From contig OY282565.1 of NCBI GenBank assembly GCA_958296445.1, positions 558,001-622,000 on the forward strand: a stretch of 64,000 nt of DNA, given 5' to 3'. Origin of the DNA: an uncultured Dehalococcoidia bacterium (lineage in GTDB: Bacteria; Chloroflexota; Dehalococcoidia; Lucifugimonadales; UBA3495). This document shows, one piece after another, positions 7,849-16,799 of this stretch. Position 1 is the first letter of the stretch. Each line of letters opens with the position of its first letter. The position numbers and the translations under genes are program-made. The notes below the pieces were generated by a model that saw only the letters and a program-made list of their open reading frames with translations, ran no database searches and was not told the DNA's origin.

Positions 7849-8970
7849 ATGCCCATATACGTGACCGGCGATATAACGACGCCCCAGGCCGAGCCGGAGC
7901 AACTGGAGCCAGACAACCCTCTACGTAGCCTGTATGAGGCTCACCTGACGGATGCCCAACTGCTGGCGGCCCTGCTCGGCATAGCCAACCGGAAAGCAGG
8001 GCAGTTGCTGGACCGGACGGGCATCAGGGAATTGGCGAGCCTGCTGCCGGACGAAATGGCCCACCTGATGGGGCTGCCGCTCCGATAGTGTCGCACACTG
8101 ACTGCTGCCGTCGTCCTGATCCTTCGGCTGAAAGAGCCGCCCGCCGATACCGAAACCATCCGTTGCCCGGAGGGGTTCTGTTCCATTTGCTGGGTAGCTT
8201 GGTAAAAGCTAATCAAGGTTGGACACCCTTTCCCATTACAGCTAACCGTAGCGGGCTCGGCGCTCTTCTTGACGTAGTAGTGATATTGCCACAGAGTGCA
8301 CCGCGTTCCTTGCTTTCTGCTCTTCCATAAGCGCATCTGAGTAGGCATCCCAAGCGGCTAGCACTCGCTCATGGCTAGCCGTACCTCTCCTCCATTCCAG
8401 CTCGGCAGCTACCACCGCAGCATTTGCAGCATCTAAAGACGCCCTAGCAACTCGCCATCGTTCCGCCCGATAAAGCTCGTTCTCTAGCGGCTCCAGTGTC
8501 TGGCGATAGCCCTCTGGACAGTCCGGGCAGTCACCCGGAATCTCGCAGCAGTTTCCCATAATGCATCCAAGACGCATCCAGTTGGAAGATTCGTCCATTA
8601 CCGTTCTTTCCTTAATCTGGAGCAGAAGCCCCGGAGGACATAGCGGACGCAGTGTTCCCTGCCATCGGACAAGCATACTAAGAAGAGTTGCCCACCCTGA
8701 TTGTCAACACGGAACCGGCTGGTAGGCCACCGAATGGTATACAGCGGGAACGTGAACAGCAGCACAGTAAGGCCGGACGAAGTCCTGAAATCTGCCGTCA
8801 TCGCCGGAATTCCGAACATCGCCATCGCGAACAGTCATCTGAGCGGAGACCCAACGCCCAGCGCCGCCGACCGGAACGTCACTGAGGAACTTTAGGAAGC
8901 CGGGTGGCTGCTGGGCATCAGCCTGCTGGCCCACGTCGTCCTGGCTCTTGACCGCCATAGGTTAGCCTGA
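7849..8970 (+). pseudogene. radC: radC homologue, interrupted and nonsense-mutated
   Basis: The N-terminal RadC helix-hairpin-helix region is open from ATG 7849 (HLTDAQLLAALLGI, RELASLLPDEMAHLMGL). It hits TAG 8086-8088 but continues in the same frame with LTAAVVLILRLKEPPADTE, IRCPEG to about 8180. The C-terminal JAB/RadC domain resumes near 8701 (RLVGHRMVYSGNVNSSTVRP, EVLKSAVIAGIPNIAIANSH, SGDPTPSAAD), has an in-frame TAG at 8893-8895, and continues with EAGWLLGISLLAHVVLA to TGA 8970. Between the halves lies ~500 bp with an opposite-strand gene. The RadC HNHPSGD motif reads SHLSGD here. Confidence 0.75.
8242..8598 (-). CDS. Hypothetical protein inserted in radC
   Basis: A 118-residue protein of unknown family. 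The start ATG 8598 was chosen because AAGGAAAG lies 7 bp upstream. An N-terminal cysteine cluster (CIMGNCCEIPGDCPDCPEG) could bind metal. It is followed by a long amphipathic helix rich in Ala, Glu and Arg (ENELYRAERWRVARASLDAA, then a similar stretch with LAAWDAYSDALMEEQKARNA) that looks like a coiled coil. It sits between the two halves of radC, so it came with the insertion that broke that gene. Confidence 0.5.
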   Translation of the reverse strand: MDESSNWMRLGCIMGNCCEIPGDCPDCPEGYRQTLEPLENELYRAERWRVARASLDAANAAVVAAELEWRRGTASHERVLAAWDAYSDALMEEQKARNAVHSVAISLLRQEERRARYG

Positions 8971-10513
8971 AGCGTGAAGGCATCGTAAAGAGCGGGAAGA
9001 CACCCCCAGGCACTACCCCAAGAAGTAAACGCGCCGCTCACAAGGCAACAAGAGCTTACGGGAATGCCTCCCATATTTTGTATCAAGAACTGCTGCCGCC
9101 CATGGGTTAGAGAGGCCGCAGGATACAAGCCGATGGGCGAAACGGAACCACTGGGGAACCGCAACTGACGGCCCTGCGCGATATGTTGACTGAGCTTGAA
9201 AAGGCCGTGTTAGCAGCAAAGTTAATTGCCCTGTTGCTGAGAGGCCAAGGGAAGTTGCCGGAATCGGCAGCAGTAAACCGGAACGCCGAAGACGCCAACT
9301 CCTCGGCAGAGGCGCAGCACGGCGATTAAGCATTCTGGCAGAGACCAATTCGGACGAGTGATTTCCCGCACATAATGCCGCCGCAGTATGCTTGGCCGCC
9401 GTGTAGGAGTAACAGTCGCGCGTAACGCTGATTGCCGAAGGTGAGAACTAGCCCAGCCGCCTCCGGCAAAACGGGATAGAGAAGAAAAACCCCACGGCCA
9501 TGCTGCCGCGCCGAACCGGGTTTCGGAGGGTAACACGGAGATGGACAATCGGGCACAAGCTACCACAAAGGGCAGACCACGCCGGACGGCAAAGCGGCCC
9601 AACCCATCCGGAGAGACCGGAAAAAAAGACCAGAGGCAGGAGCGGAACAGTAGGAAATGAAAACGGGAAAGAGTTGCCATATCGGAGTCATCCGGACTGC
9701 AATCAAGGACGAAAACCTGTGATTAGCGCTGACGGCACTCATCATCTCCGAGGTAGTTGGCACCGCGCTGATCCTACTCTGGGACAACGGACAGAGGGAT
9801 CCCGGGCTGATGCCCGAATCTCCCCCGCAGGTTCCGGTGAATACCGGGCTGGACATATCCATAATACAGAAAACTGCAGCGAGGTTCGCCTCAGCAGACA
9901 GGTGGGCTACTGGATGGCCTGAAGCAAGAAGAGCTGAAACAGGGCCTCCTATACCGGTTCCGACGCAAGCGGCCGGAACATCAAGGCGAACAGGGCCTTG
10001 AGAAAATGGAAACGGAAGGCAACAGCAAGCTGTACCGCCACTACAGATACGAAGAAATCGGCAGGAACTTCCGGGTCAGCATAAGCTACAACTATCTGGA
10101 AAGATGGTTCAGTATGCCCGGTAGACAGGCCAGACAGGAAGCAGGCCCTAGGGGACAGCCGTGAAGAAAGAGTGTTCATACTGGCTGACGACCGGAGAGT
10201 GGCGGCAAAGTCCTCGACTAGGTCCAGTTCAACCCGCAACAGCAATCCTACTTCGGCGGAGTTTACGGGCTAGGCCTAACCCACCTCTGGGCGAGCCGAT
10301 AGTAATCGAACCCAAGAAGAACAGGAAACCAACCGGGTGAGCCGCAGGATGGACCAATGCCCCGGGCAACCTGGAATACGGTACATCCATATCAACCTAT
10401 ATCGCCAGAACCCCCTTCAGTGGCTTACACTGGCCTAACCATCTCACAACGACGACTTTTGTCCAACGGAAAAAGAGCAGTCCATCCATTAACTGGAATA
10501 GCGCCGCCCGGGA
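8971..10513. other. Decayed region without an intact gene
   Basis: About 1.5 kb with no convincing gene on either strand. Several short open pieces look like coding remnants: one near 9180-9330 (LTALRDMLTELEKAVLAAKL), one near 9720-9800 with a hydrophobic LTALIISEVVGTALILLW, and one at 10006-10164 (KLYRHYRYEEIGRNFRVSIS). All are cut by stops. The stretch is continuous with the broken radC and broken Uma2 on either side. Confidence 0.5.
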
Positions 10514-11073
10514 CTACACCAGCCGGAACAGTTGCCGGACGGGAATGGAAAAGCGGGGCAACAGTTCCCCGCCGTCGAGAACGTCATCCTTGCCCAGAGT
10601 CACGGGCGCGGTGTTGAGGCAGTAGACGGTGATGGTTGCGGTGAGCGGGTCAGCGTCCCACGCTTGCTGTGAGCCGCAGTTGAGCCACACATAGGCTTTG
10701 GCAGTGATTTCGGGCCAAGAATTGCCGGGCGATTTGATTTCGATTGCCAAATCGGGGATGATTTCCGGGTAGCCCCTTATGCCCCGCTGCGACCGTCCGG
10801 GCGCGAACCAGGCAACGTCGGGGGCGAGCACGGTATCAAGGTCACGCTCCAGACAGTAGCCTGGTTCGCCGGTTCGCACATCTCCGTAGGCGTTGGAAAT
10901 GGTATAGTTGCCTAAAGTGATATGAGTCATGCTCACTGCTTCGCTGTGAGGGTCTCCGGCAGGCATTTTCCCACCAGCGTTCCCCGGATAAGCTCGAACC
11001 GCCGCCTGTTAATCTTAGGCATCGCCAGCAGCTCGTCGGCAGTTACCAGTTTGCTGCTCACGGTAGCAGCCAT
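10514..11073 (-). pseudogene. Uma2 family endonuclease, frameshifted
   Basis: The N-terminus starts at ATG 11073 and reads TADELLAMPKINRRRFELIR plus GTLVGK. The frame then changes by the loss of one base around 10965, after which the body continues (MPAGDPHSEAV, ITLGNYTISN, APDVAWFAPGR, YPEIIPDLAIEIKSPGNSWP, ITAKAYVWLNCG) to the normal Uma2 end ELLPRFSIPVRQLF. Nuclease residues (PD and EIK) survive. The protein would be full length if one base were restored, so recent loss or a sequencing error are both possible. Confidence 0.75.
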
Positions 11074-11192
11074 ACGGCACTTACCGATATGTCGTTGTGG
11101 ATCGTCTCCGCCAGCCCAGATTGCACTATGCGCTACCGCTCAACCTGACAATTCAAAAAAGGGTTTCCCCGCACAGACGGGGATATATCGGA

Positions 11193-12578
11193 ATGATAAT
11201 CAGCATAACGACAACCCACAGGCCCGCTACCGACTTGGGATACCTGCTGGTTAAGCACCCGGACAAGGTGCAGGAGTTCGACCTGCCCCACGGAACCGCC
11301 ACTGTCTTTTACCCGGAGGCCAGCGAGGAACGCTGCACCGCAGCTCTTTTGCTGGACATAGACCCGGTCAAGCTGACCAGAGGACGCAGGGGTTCTCCCT
11401 TGCAGGAAGATTACGTGAACGACCGCCCCTATGCGGCTTCATCCTATCTGGCCTATGCCATCAACAGGGTGTTCCGTAGCGCCTGCGCCGGGCAAACCAA
11501 AGACCGCCCGGAACTGGCCGTCACCCCCATTCCCCTGGAAATACGCCTGCCGTCCGTGCCGTGCGGCAAAAAGGGAAAGTTCCTGAGAAGACTGTTCGAA
11601 CCTCTAGGGTATGAGGTCGAAATCGAAAAACCCCTGCTGGATCCGGCGTTTCCCCAGTGGGGGGACGGCCCCTACGCCGCGCTGACCCTGCGCCGCAACG
11701 GAACCCTACAGGAAACTCTGCGACAGATGTATGCCCTCCTGCCGACGCTGGACGGCAAAAAGCACTATTGGGTGTCCGAGGACGAAATAGACAAACTGAT
11801 GCGGGCCGGGGAGGGATGGCTGGAAAACCACCCGGAGAAAGAAGTCATCGCCAGCCGGTATCTGAAAAAACGCCGCGACTTGGTAAAGCAGGCTATGGAA
11901 CGGATGCCGTCCCCCGACCTGGAGACGTCTGAAGGGGAGGCGCCCGCCGACAAGGAAGCCGATATGGAAAAGCCGATGAAGCTGGCCGATGCTAGAACCG
12001 AGGCGGTAATCAAAACCGTGAAGGAAGCGGGCGCGGCTTCCGTGGCCGACTTGGGATGCGGCGAAGGACGCCTGCTCACAGCACTGGCGAAAGAACCGGG
12101 CATAACCCGGATAACCGGCTTGGAAACGGCGCTGAATCCGCTGGAAAGGGCCAAAAGGAGAACCGGCAGGCTGCCCGAAGTCCAGCAGGCCAAAATCAGC
12201 CTGTTGCACGGATCCTTGTCCTACCGGGATGAACGTCTGGCTGGACACGCCGCCGCCGTGGCTATGGAAGTGATTGAGCATATAGACCCGGACCGGCTGG
12301 ACAGCTTCGCCGAAGCAGTCTTTGGCGCCGCCGCGCCGGACACTGTCATAATCACCACCCCCAACCGGGAATACAATCGGATATTCCGTCTGGCCGAAGG
12401 GGAAACGCGGCACCAGGACCATCGGTTCGAATGGACAAGGCAGGAATTCCGGGAATGGGCGGAAAAGACCGCTGCGGCCTACGGGTACGAAACCGGGTTC
12501 ATCCCGGTAGGCCCGGAAGACCCGGAATTGGGCCCGCCCACCCAGATGGCGGCATTCGCCAAGATAAAGAAGCCGTAG
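11193..12578 (+). CDS. hen1: Hen1, 3' terminal RNA ribose 2'-O-methyltransferase
   Basis: A 461-residue protein. Bacterial Hen1 methylates the 2'-OH of the terminal ribose at an RNA break before Pnkp ligates it, so the sealed RNA resists renewed cleavage. The N-terminal domain opens with the family signature MIISITTTHRPATDLGYLL, with YPEASEERCTAALLLDIDP after it. The C-terminal methyltransferase has the SAM motif VADLGCGEGRLL and the metal-binding EVIEH motif. ATG 11193 was chosen because family members begin exactly here. Pnkp starts 16 bp after the stop, so the two are co-transcribed. Confidence 0.93.
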   Translation: MIISITTTHRPATDLGYLLVKHPDKVQEFDLPHGTATVFYPEASEERCTAALLLDIDPVKLTRGRRGSPLQEDYVNDRPYAASSYLAYAINRVFRSACAGQTKDRPELAVTPIPLEIRLPSVPCGKKGKFLRRLFEPLGYEVEIEKPLLDPAFPQWGDGPYAALTLRRNGTLQETLRQMYALLPTLDGKKHYWVSEDEIDKLMRAGEGWLENHPEKEVIASRYLKKRRDLVKQAMERMPSPDLETSEGEAPADKEADMEKPMKLADARTEAVIKTVKEAGAASVADLGCGEGRLLTALAKEPGITRITGLETALNPLERAKRRTGRLPEVQQAKISLLHGSLSYRDERLAGHAAAVAMEVIEHIDPDRLDSFAEAVFGAAAPDTVIITTPNREYNRIFRLAEGETRHQDHRFEWTRQEFREWAEKTAAAYGYETGFIPVGPEDPELGPPTQMAAFAKIKKP

Positions 12579-12594
12579 AGAGAAAGATACAGTT

Positions 12595-15123
12595 ATGAAC
12601 ATCGAACTGCCGGTGCCATCCCTGGCCGTCCTGATTGGCCCCTCGGGGGCAGGCAAATCCACCTTCGCCGCCCGCCACTTCCTGCCCACCGAAGTCCTGT
12701 CCTCCGACCAGTGCCGGGCTATGGTCTCGGACGACATTTCAGACCAGACCGCCACCTCCGAGGCGTTTGAGATACTGAACGCCATCGCCTCCGCCCGCCT
12801 GCGCCGGGGCCGCCTCACCGTGGCCGATGCCACCAGCGTGCAGCAACGCGCCCGCCGCAACCTGATTGAGCTGGCAAAAAGCCGGGATTGCCCGGCCATC
12901 GCCATCGTGTTCAATATCAACGAGCGAACCTGCCAAGAACGCAACGAAGCCAGAACCGACCGGAAAACCCCCAGACATACCATTTCCCGCCAGCGAAGGG
13001 AACTGAGCCGGTCACTGAGGGGCATCCGTAAAGAAGGATTCAAGAAAGTCTACGTTCTGGAAGGCCCCGAGCAGGCCGAGCAGTCCGAAATATGCCGCGT
13101 ACCTAACCGGCATAACCGCGCCGGACTGTCCGGCCCCTTCGACATCATTGGCGACGTCCACGGCTGCCGCGACGAACTCGCGCAACTGCTGGCGAAGCTG
13201 GGCTACCGTGTCAACGAAAGCGGCGCCTACGCTCACCCCGAGGGCCGCACCGCCGTATTCTTGGGAGACTTGGTTGACCGGGGGCCGGACAGCCCGGGCG
13301 TCCTCGAAACGGCTATGAAAATGGTCGGAGCGGGAACCGCCCTGTGCCTAGCCGGCAACCACGAGTACAAGCTGATGCGCAAAATGATGGGGCGGAACGT
13401 GACCGTAAGCCACGGGCTGGCCGAAACTTTGGCCCAAATGGAGGAAAGAACTCCCGAATTCCGGCAGGAAACCCTAGAGTTCCTGCAAGGGCTGGATGCC
13501 CACTATGTCCTGGATCAAGGAAGGCTGGTGGTGGCCCACGCCGGGATTAAAGAGGAATACCAAGGCCGGGAATCGGAAAGGGCCTTCCAGTTCGCCTTGT
13601 ACGGCGAAACCACCGGCGAAACCGACGAATGGGGGCTGCCGGAGCGCGTGGACTGGGCCCGGGAATACCGGGGGAAAGCCTCCGTGGTCTACGGCCATTC
13701 CCCGGTGCCGGACGCCCAGTGGTTCAACAACACCATCAACCTCGACACTGGCTGCGTTTTCGGCGGCGCCCTCACCGCCCTCAGATACCCGGAGAAAGAA
13801 ATGATCTCCGTGCCGGCCATAAAAGTCTGGCGCGAATCGCCCAAACCCATCCTGCCCCAGAGGGAAACGCGCCCCAACCCCCACTCCCTGCAACTTTCCG
13901 ACGTCGCCGGATCCAGCATCATAGAAACCGCGTTGACCGGCCCGGTCAGAATACAAGAAGAAAACGCCGCCGCCGCCCTAGAAACGGTTAGCAGATTCAC
14001 GGTAGACCCTAGGTGGCTCGTCTACGTCCCGCCCACTATGTCCCCCTGCGAAACAGCGGGGCAAGGCGAACTGCTGGAGCACCCGGAACAGGCATTCCAA
14101 TACTACCGCAGGCAGGGAATCACGAAACTGGTCTGCCAAGAAAAACACATGGGTTCCCGCGCCGTCGTCATAGCGGCGAAGAGCGCCGCCGCGGCCTCCG
14201 ATAGGTTCGGCATCGAAACGGAAACGCCGGGAATCTGCTATACCCGCACCGGACGCAGATTCTTTCACGACCGCGAAACCGAAGCCGCATTCCTCAACCG
14301 AATATCGGAAGCGGCCGGGGCCGCCGGATTGTGGGAAAGCCTGGATACTCAATGGATTCTGCTGGACTGTGAGCTGATGCCCTGGTCGCTGAAAGGGGAA
14401 GGGCTGGTCAGGGAGCAGTACGCGCCGGCCGCGGCGGCCGCTCGCCAGAGTCTGACCGAAGCCGCAACGTTGCTGGAGCAGGCCAAGAGCCGGGGAATGC
14501 CCGCAGACAGCGCCGCCGCCAGAAACGCCGCCCGGCGGGACGCCGCCGAAAGAATGGCCGCCGTCTATGCCCGGTACTGCTGGCCGGTGCAAGGTCTGGA
14601 AGGCGTCAAACTGGCGCCCTTTCACCTGCTGGCCAGCGAAGGGCAGGTTCACGTCAACCGCTCCCACCAGTGGCACATGGAAACGGCCAGGAAGCTCGCC
14701 GGAGCCGACCCGGAACTCGTATCCGCCACTAGCTGCCGCAGCGTCAACCTAGAAGACCCGGGGACGGAAGCGGAAGCGACCCGGTGGTGGGAAAGACTAA
14801 CAGCAGACGGCGGCGAGGGAATGGTGGTAAAGCCGGAAAACTTCATCGCCACAGGACGGAACGGCCTGGTTCAGCCGGCGGTGAAATGCCGGGGGCCGGA
14901 ATACCTGCGCATCATCTACGGCCCGGAATACAATATGCCGGAAAACATCGAAAGGCTCCGCCGCAGGAACACGGGCGCAAAACGATCCTTGGCCCTGCGG
15001 GAATTCTCGCTGGGAATCGAAGGGCTGCACCGCTTCGCGCAGCGGGAGCCGCTCCACAGAATCCACCAGTGCGCCTTCGCCGTGCTGGCTCTCGAATCGG
15101 AGCCGGTAGACCCCAGACTGTGA
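12595..15123 (+). CDS. pnkp: Pnkp, polynucleotide kinase-phosphatase-ligase for RNA repair
   Basis: An 842-residue three-domain protein of normal length. The 5' kinase domain has the P-loop GPSGAGKST (Lys21, Ser22). The 2',3' phosphatase domain (from about residue 180) has GDVHGCRDEL, FLGDLVDRGPDS and AGNHEY metallophosphoesterase motifs. The C-terminal ligase (adenylyltransferase) domain has the nucleotidyl motif EKHMGSR, with Lys517 as the likely AMP acceptor, and GGEGMVVKP later. With Hen1 it heals and seals RNAs cut by ribotoxins, generally tRNA anticodon nucleases. All key motifs look intact. Confidence 0.94.
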   Translation: MNIELPVPSLAVLIGPSGAGKSTFAARHFLPTEVLSSDQCRAMVSDDISDQTATSEAFEILNAIASARLRRGRLTVADATSVQQRARRNLIELAKSRDCPAIAIVFNINERTCQERNEARTDRKTPRHTISRQRRELSRSLRGIRKEGFKKVYVLEGPEQAEQSEICRVPNRHNRAGLSGPFDIIGDVHGCRDELAQLLAKLGYRVNESGAYAHPEGRTAVFLGDLVDRGPDSPGVLETAMKMVGAGTALCLAGNHEYKLMRKMMGRNVTVSHGLAETLAQMEERTPEFRQETLEFLQGLDAHYVLDQGRLVVAHAGIKEEYQGRESERAFQFALYGETTGETDEWGLPERVDWAREYRGKASVVYGHSPVPDAQWFNNTINLDTGCVFGGALTALRYPEKEMISVPAIKVWRESPKPILPQRETRPNPHSLQLSDVAGSSIIETALTGPVRIQEENAAAALETVSRFTVDPRWLVYVPPTMSPCETAGQGELLEHPEQAFQYYRRQGITKLVCQEKHMGSRAVVIAAKSAAAASDRFGIETETPGICYTRTGRRFFHDRETEAAFLNRISEAAGAAGLWESLDTQWILLDCELMPWSLKGEGLVREQYAPAAAAARQSLTEAATLLEQAKSRGMPADSAAARNAARRDAAERMAAVYARYCWPVQGLEGVKLAPFHLLASEGQVHVNRSHQWHMETARKLAGADPELVSATSCRSVNLEDPGTEAEATRWWERLTADGGEGMVVKPENFIATGRNGLVQPAVKCRGPEYLRIIYGPEYNMPENIERLRRRNTGAKRSLALREFSLGIEGLHRFAQREPLHRIHQCAFAVLALESEPVDPRL

Positions 15124-15233
15124 AACGGCCGCTAGAGCAACGGCCTCGGTAAATCAGCACGCAGGAAAGGAGCTGGTCACTACGATACCAGACGCGCCTG
15201 GCGGGGACGCGGCGGCTACCCGGATGGCGCAGG

Positions 15234-15525
15234 ATGGCAACAGACATCGCCAAGGGGCTGGATGGACGGCAACCGGATCCCGATGCGGTAAGGCTGGCGA
15301 CAGACATAGCCAACGCCGCGCTGTCCCCTATACCGCACCCGGATGTTTTGCTGGACGCAGACGGGGAATTGTCCTTTGACCTGCGACGGCCAGCGGCCGC
15401 CTGATACTCACGGAACTGTCCCCGGATGGCGCCCTGGACGCCAGCGTCTATGACCGGCAGGACAAGCTGGCGCAACGGATGCCGTCCGCCACCGCCACAG
15501 AGCTAATCGCCCGGTTCCGGGGTTA
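15234..15525 (+). pseudogene. Frameshifted small hypothetical gene
   Basis: ATG 15234 opens a peptide with PDAVRLATDIANAALSPIPH and PDVLLDADGELSFDL, which ends at TGA 15402-15404. In a neighbouring frame the sense continues with LILTELSPDGALDASVYD and ATELIARFRG to TAG 15525. A pattern of DxDGElxfdl followed by vs.spDG is common in small hypothetical proteins on mobile DNA. One frameshift near 15385 separates the halves. Function unknown. Confidence 0.5.
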
Positions 15526-16799
15526 GCCGTCCTCTATGCCTGTTCCCCAATATGACGTCCTGTGCCGATTCATCCGCCCTGACGATTGGAGCAGGCCGCC
15601 CTTTCCGTCTGGCATATCGGGCAATTGCGAGCGATACACACGCCTGTGGACAGCTTGCGGATAGAGCATCTGAGCGGCTGCGAGCAGGCGCACCATCATG
15701 CCATTGACTACCAAACCTTGGCCGCCGAAGCGTCGCAGACAGATGGGATTACCTTTCAGGTGCAAGTTGAATGGCGCCCCGAACCTCAATACGCAAGCGA
15801 ACCGTGGCGCCAATGGGCCGCCGCTCATATACAAGGTTGAAGCCACAGTAGACCCGGCCAACTTTCCGAGAGAGTTCCGCCGACTGCTTGTTGCCCTAAG
15901 AACGCGCCGGGCAATCCCCCGGATTAGGGCGGTGCGCCAAACCATCCGCCCACGACGGCAAGCGCCGCCCCTATCCACCCGCCACGCAGAGTAAAAGAAA
16001 ATTCCGCTATTCCCATTCGAGACGAATTCAGCACTCGACCGCCGAATTTCGCGGGCAGAGCAAGTTTGCGGAAATCGTATCATAATGCGGAGTGGTTCCG
16101 AGAGGTGGTTCAGCAGCACTAAGCACCCCGACTGCTGGACTGGCACCAGCACCTGAAGCAGGAAAAGGTCGAGCTTCGCTCCGCGATGCCGGTGTTGACC
16201 CGGCTGATGGCCGACGACTATAAGGGGATGCGGCGTATGCACGTCAAAATGCCGAGGTCATCTTATACAGACGGAGACTAGTAGGGTGTCTTGAACTAAA
16301 CCCACCCTGCGCTTGCTCTATGATATATGGTTATTCAAAACTCCAGCAGGCTAACTTGGTTTTGCTGGTTGCTCCGTTTGTGTGGCGCAAATCGTTTTTG
16401 TGGTTAGTGTTGGAAGTGATGAGCGGGGTTGTGCAGCGGCCGTTCAGCCTAGTCACCACGGGTTACTTGGCTCGAGCTATATGACATTGCCGCCTGCGTA
16501 TTCGCAGACGGCTAGGCCGGTAGTTACTGGGCGGTTGCGGGCGTCAGGCCGGATGGACAGCCAGTGGGGCGGCCACGTTGTTCCGCTGCCCATCTGCCGG
16601 GCAGCAGGGCGGATTTAGGGAGGTCGCATCGGACGTTAGCAATAGTTACAGCAGGGGCAGGGAATGCTTTGTCATCCGTCGCGCTGTTCATAATGTCCTG
16701 GTACTGGAGGGCTTTCGCCTGGGCCATCATGGGCGGAAGGTCAGGAGGCTTGCGGTTTGCCGATGGCGTGGGCAACTCAGAGCAAAGTCGTCTTAGCGC
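15526..16799. other. Gene-free stretch
   Basis: No supportable gene in ~1.27 kb. A short open remnant at about 16088-16281 reads LLDWHQHLKQEKVELRSAMP and TRLMADDYKGMRRMH, with an in-frame stop upstream. Its family is not recognised. Longer open frames here have the composition of chance frames. Confidence 0.4.

Noticed and set aside
11160..11192. CRISPR-like hairpin TTTCCCCGCACAGACGGGGA just before hen1
   Set aside because: It resembles a type I-E repeat but occurs once, with no second unit at repeat distance. More likely a leader hairpin or chance.
11706..13043. Minus-strand open frame of 445 codons opposite hen1 and pnkp
   Set aside because: It spans the junction of two well-supported plus-strand genes and shows no motif or start signal.
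15523..16242. Minus-strand open frame of 239 codons in the gene-free stretch
   Set aside because: No recognisable motif, unusual composition and no ribosome-binding site; it looks like a chance frame.
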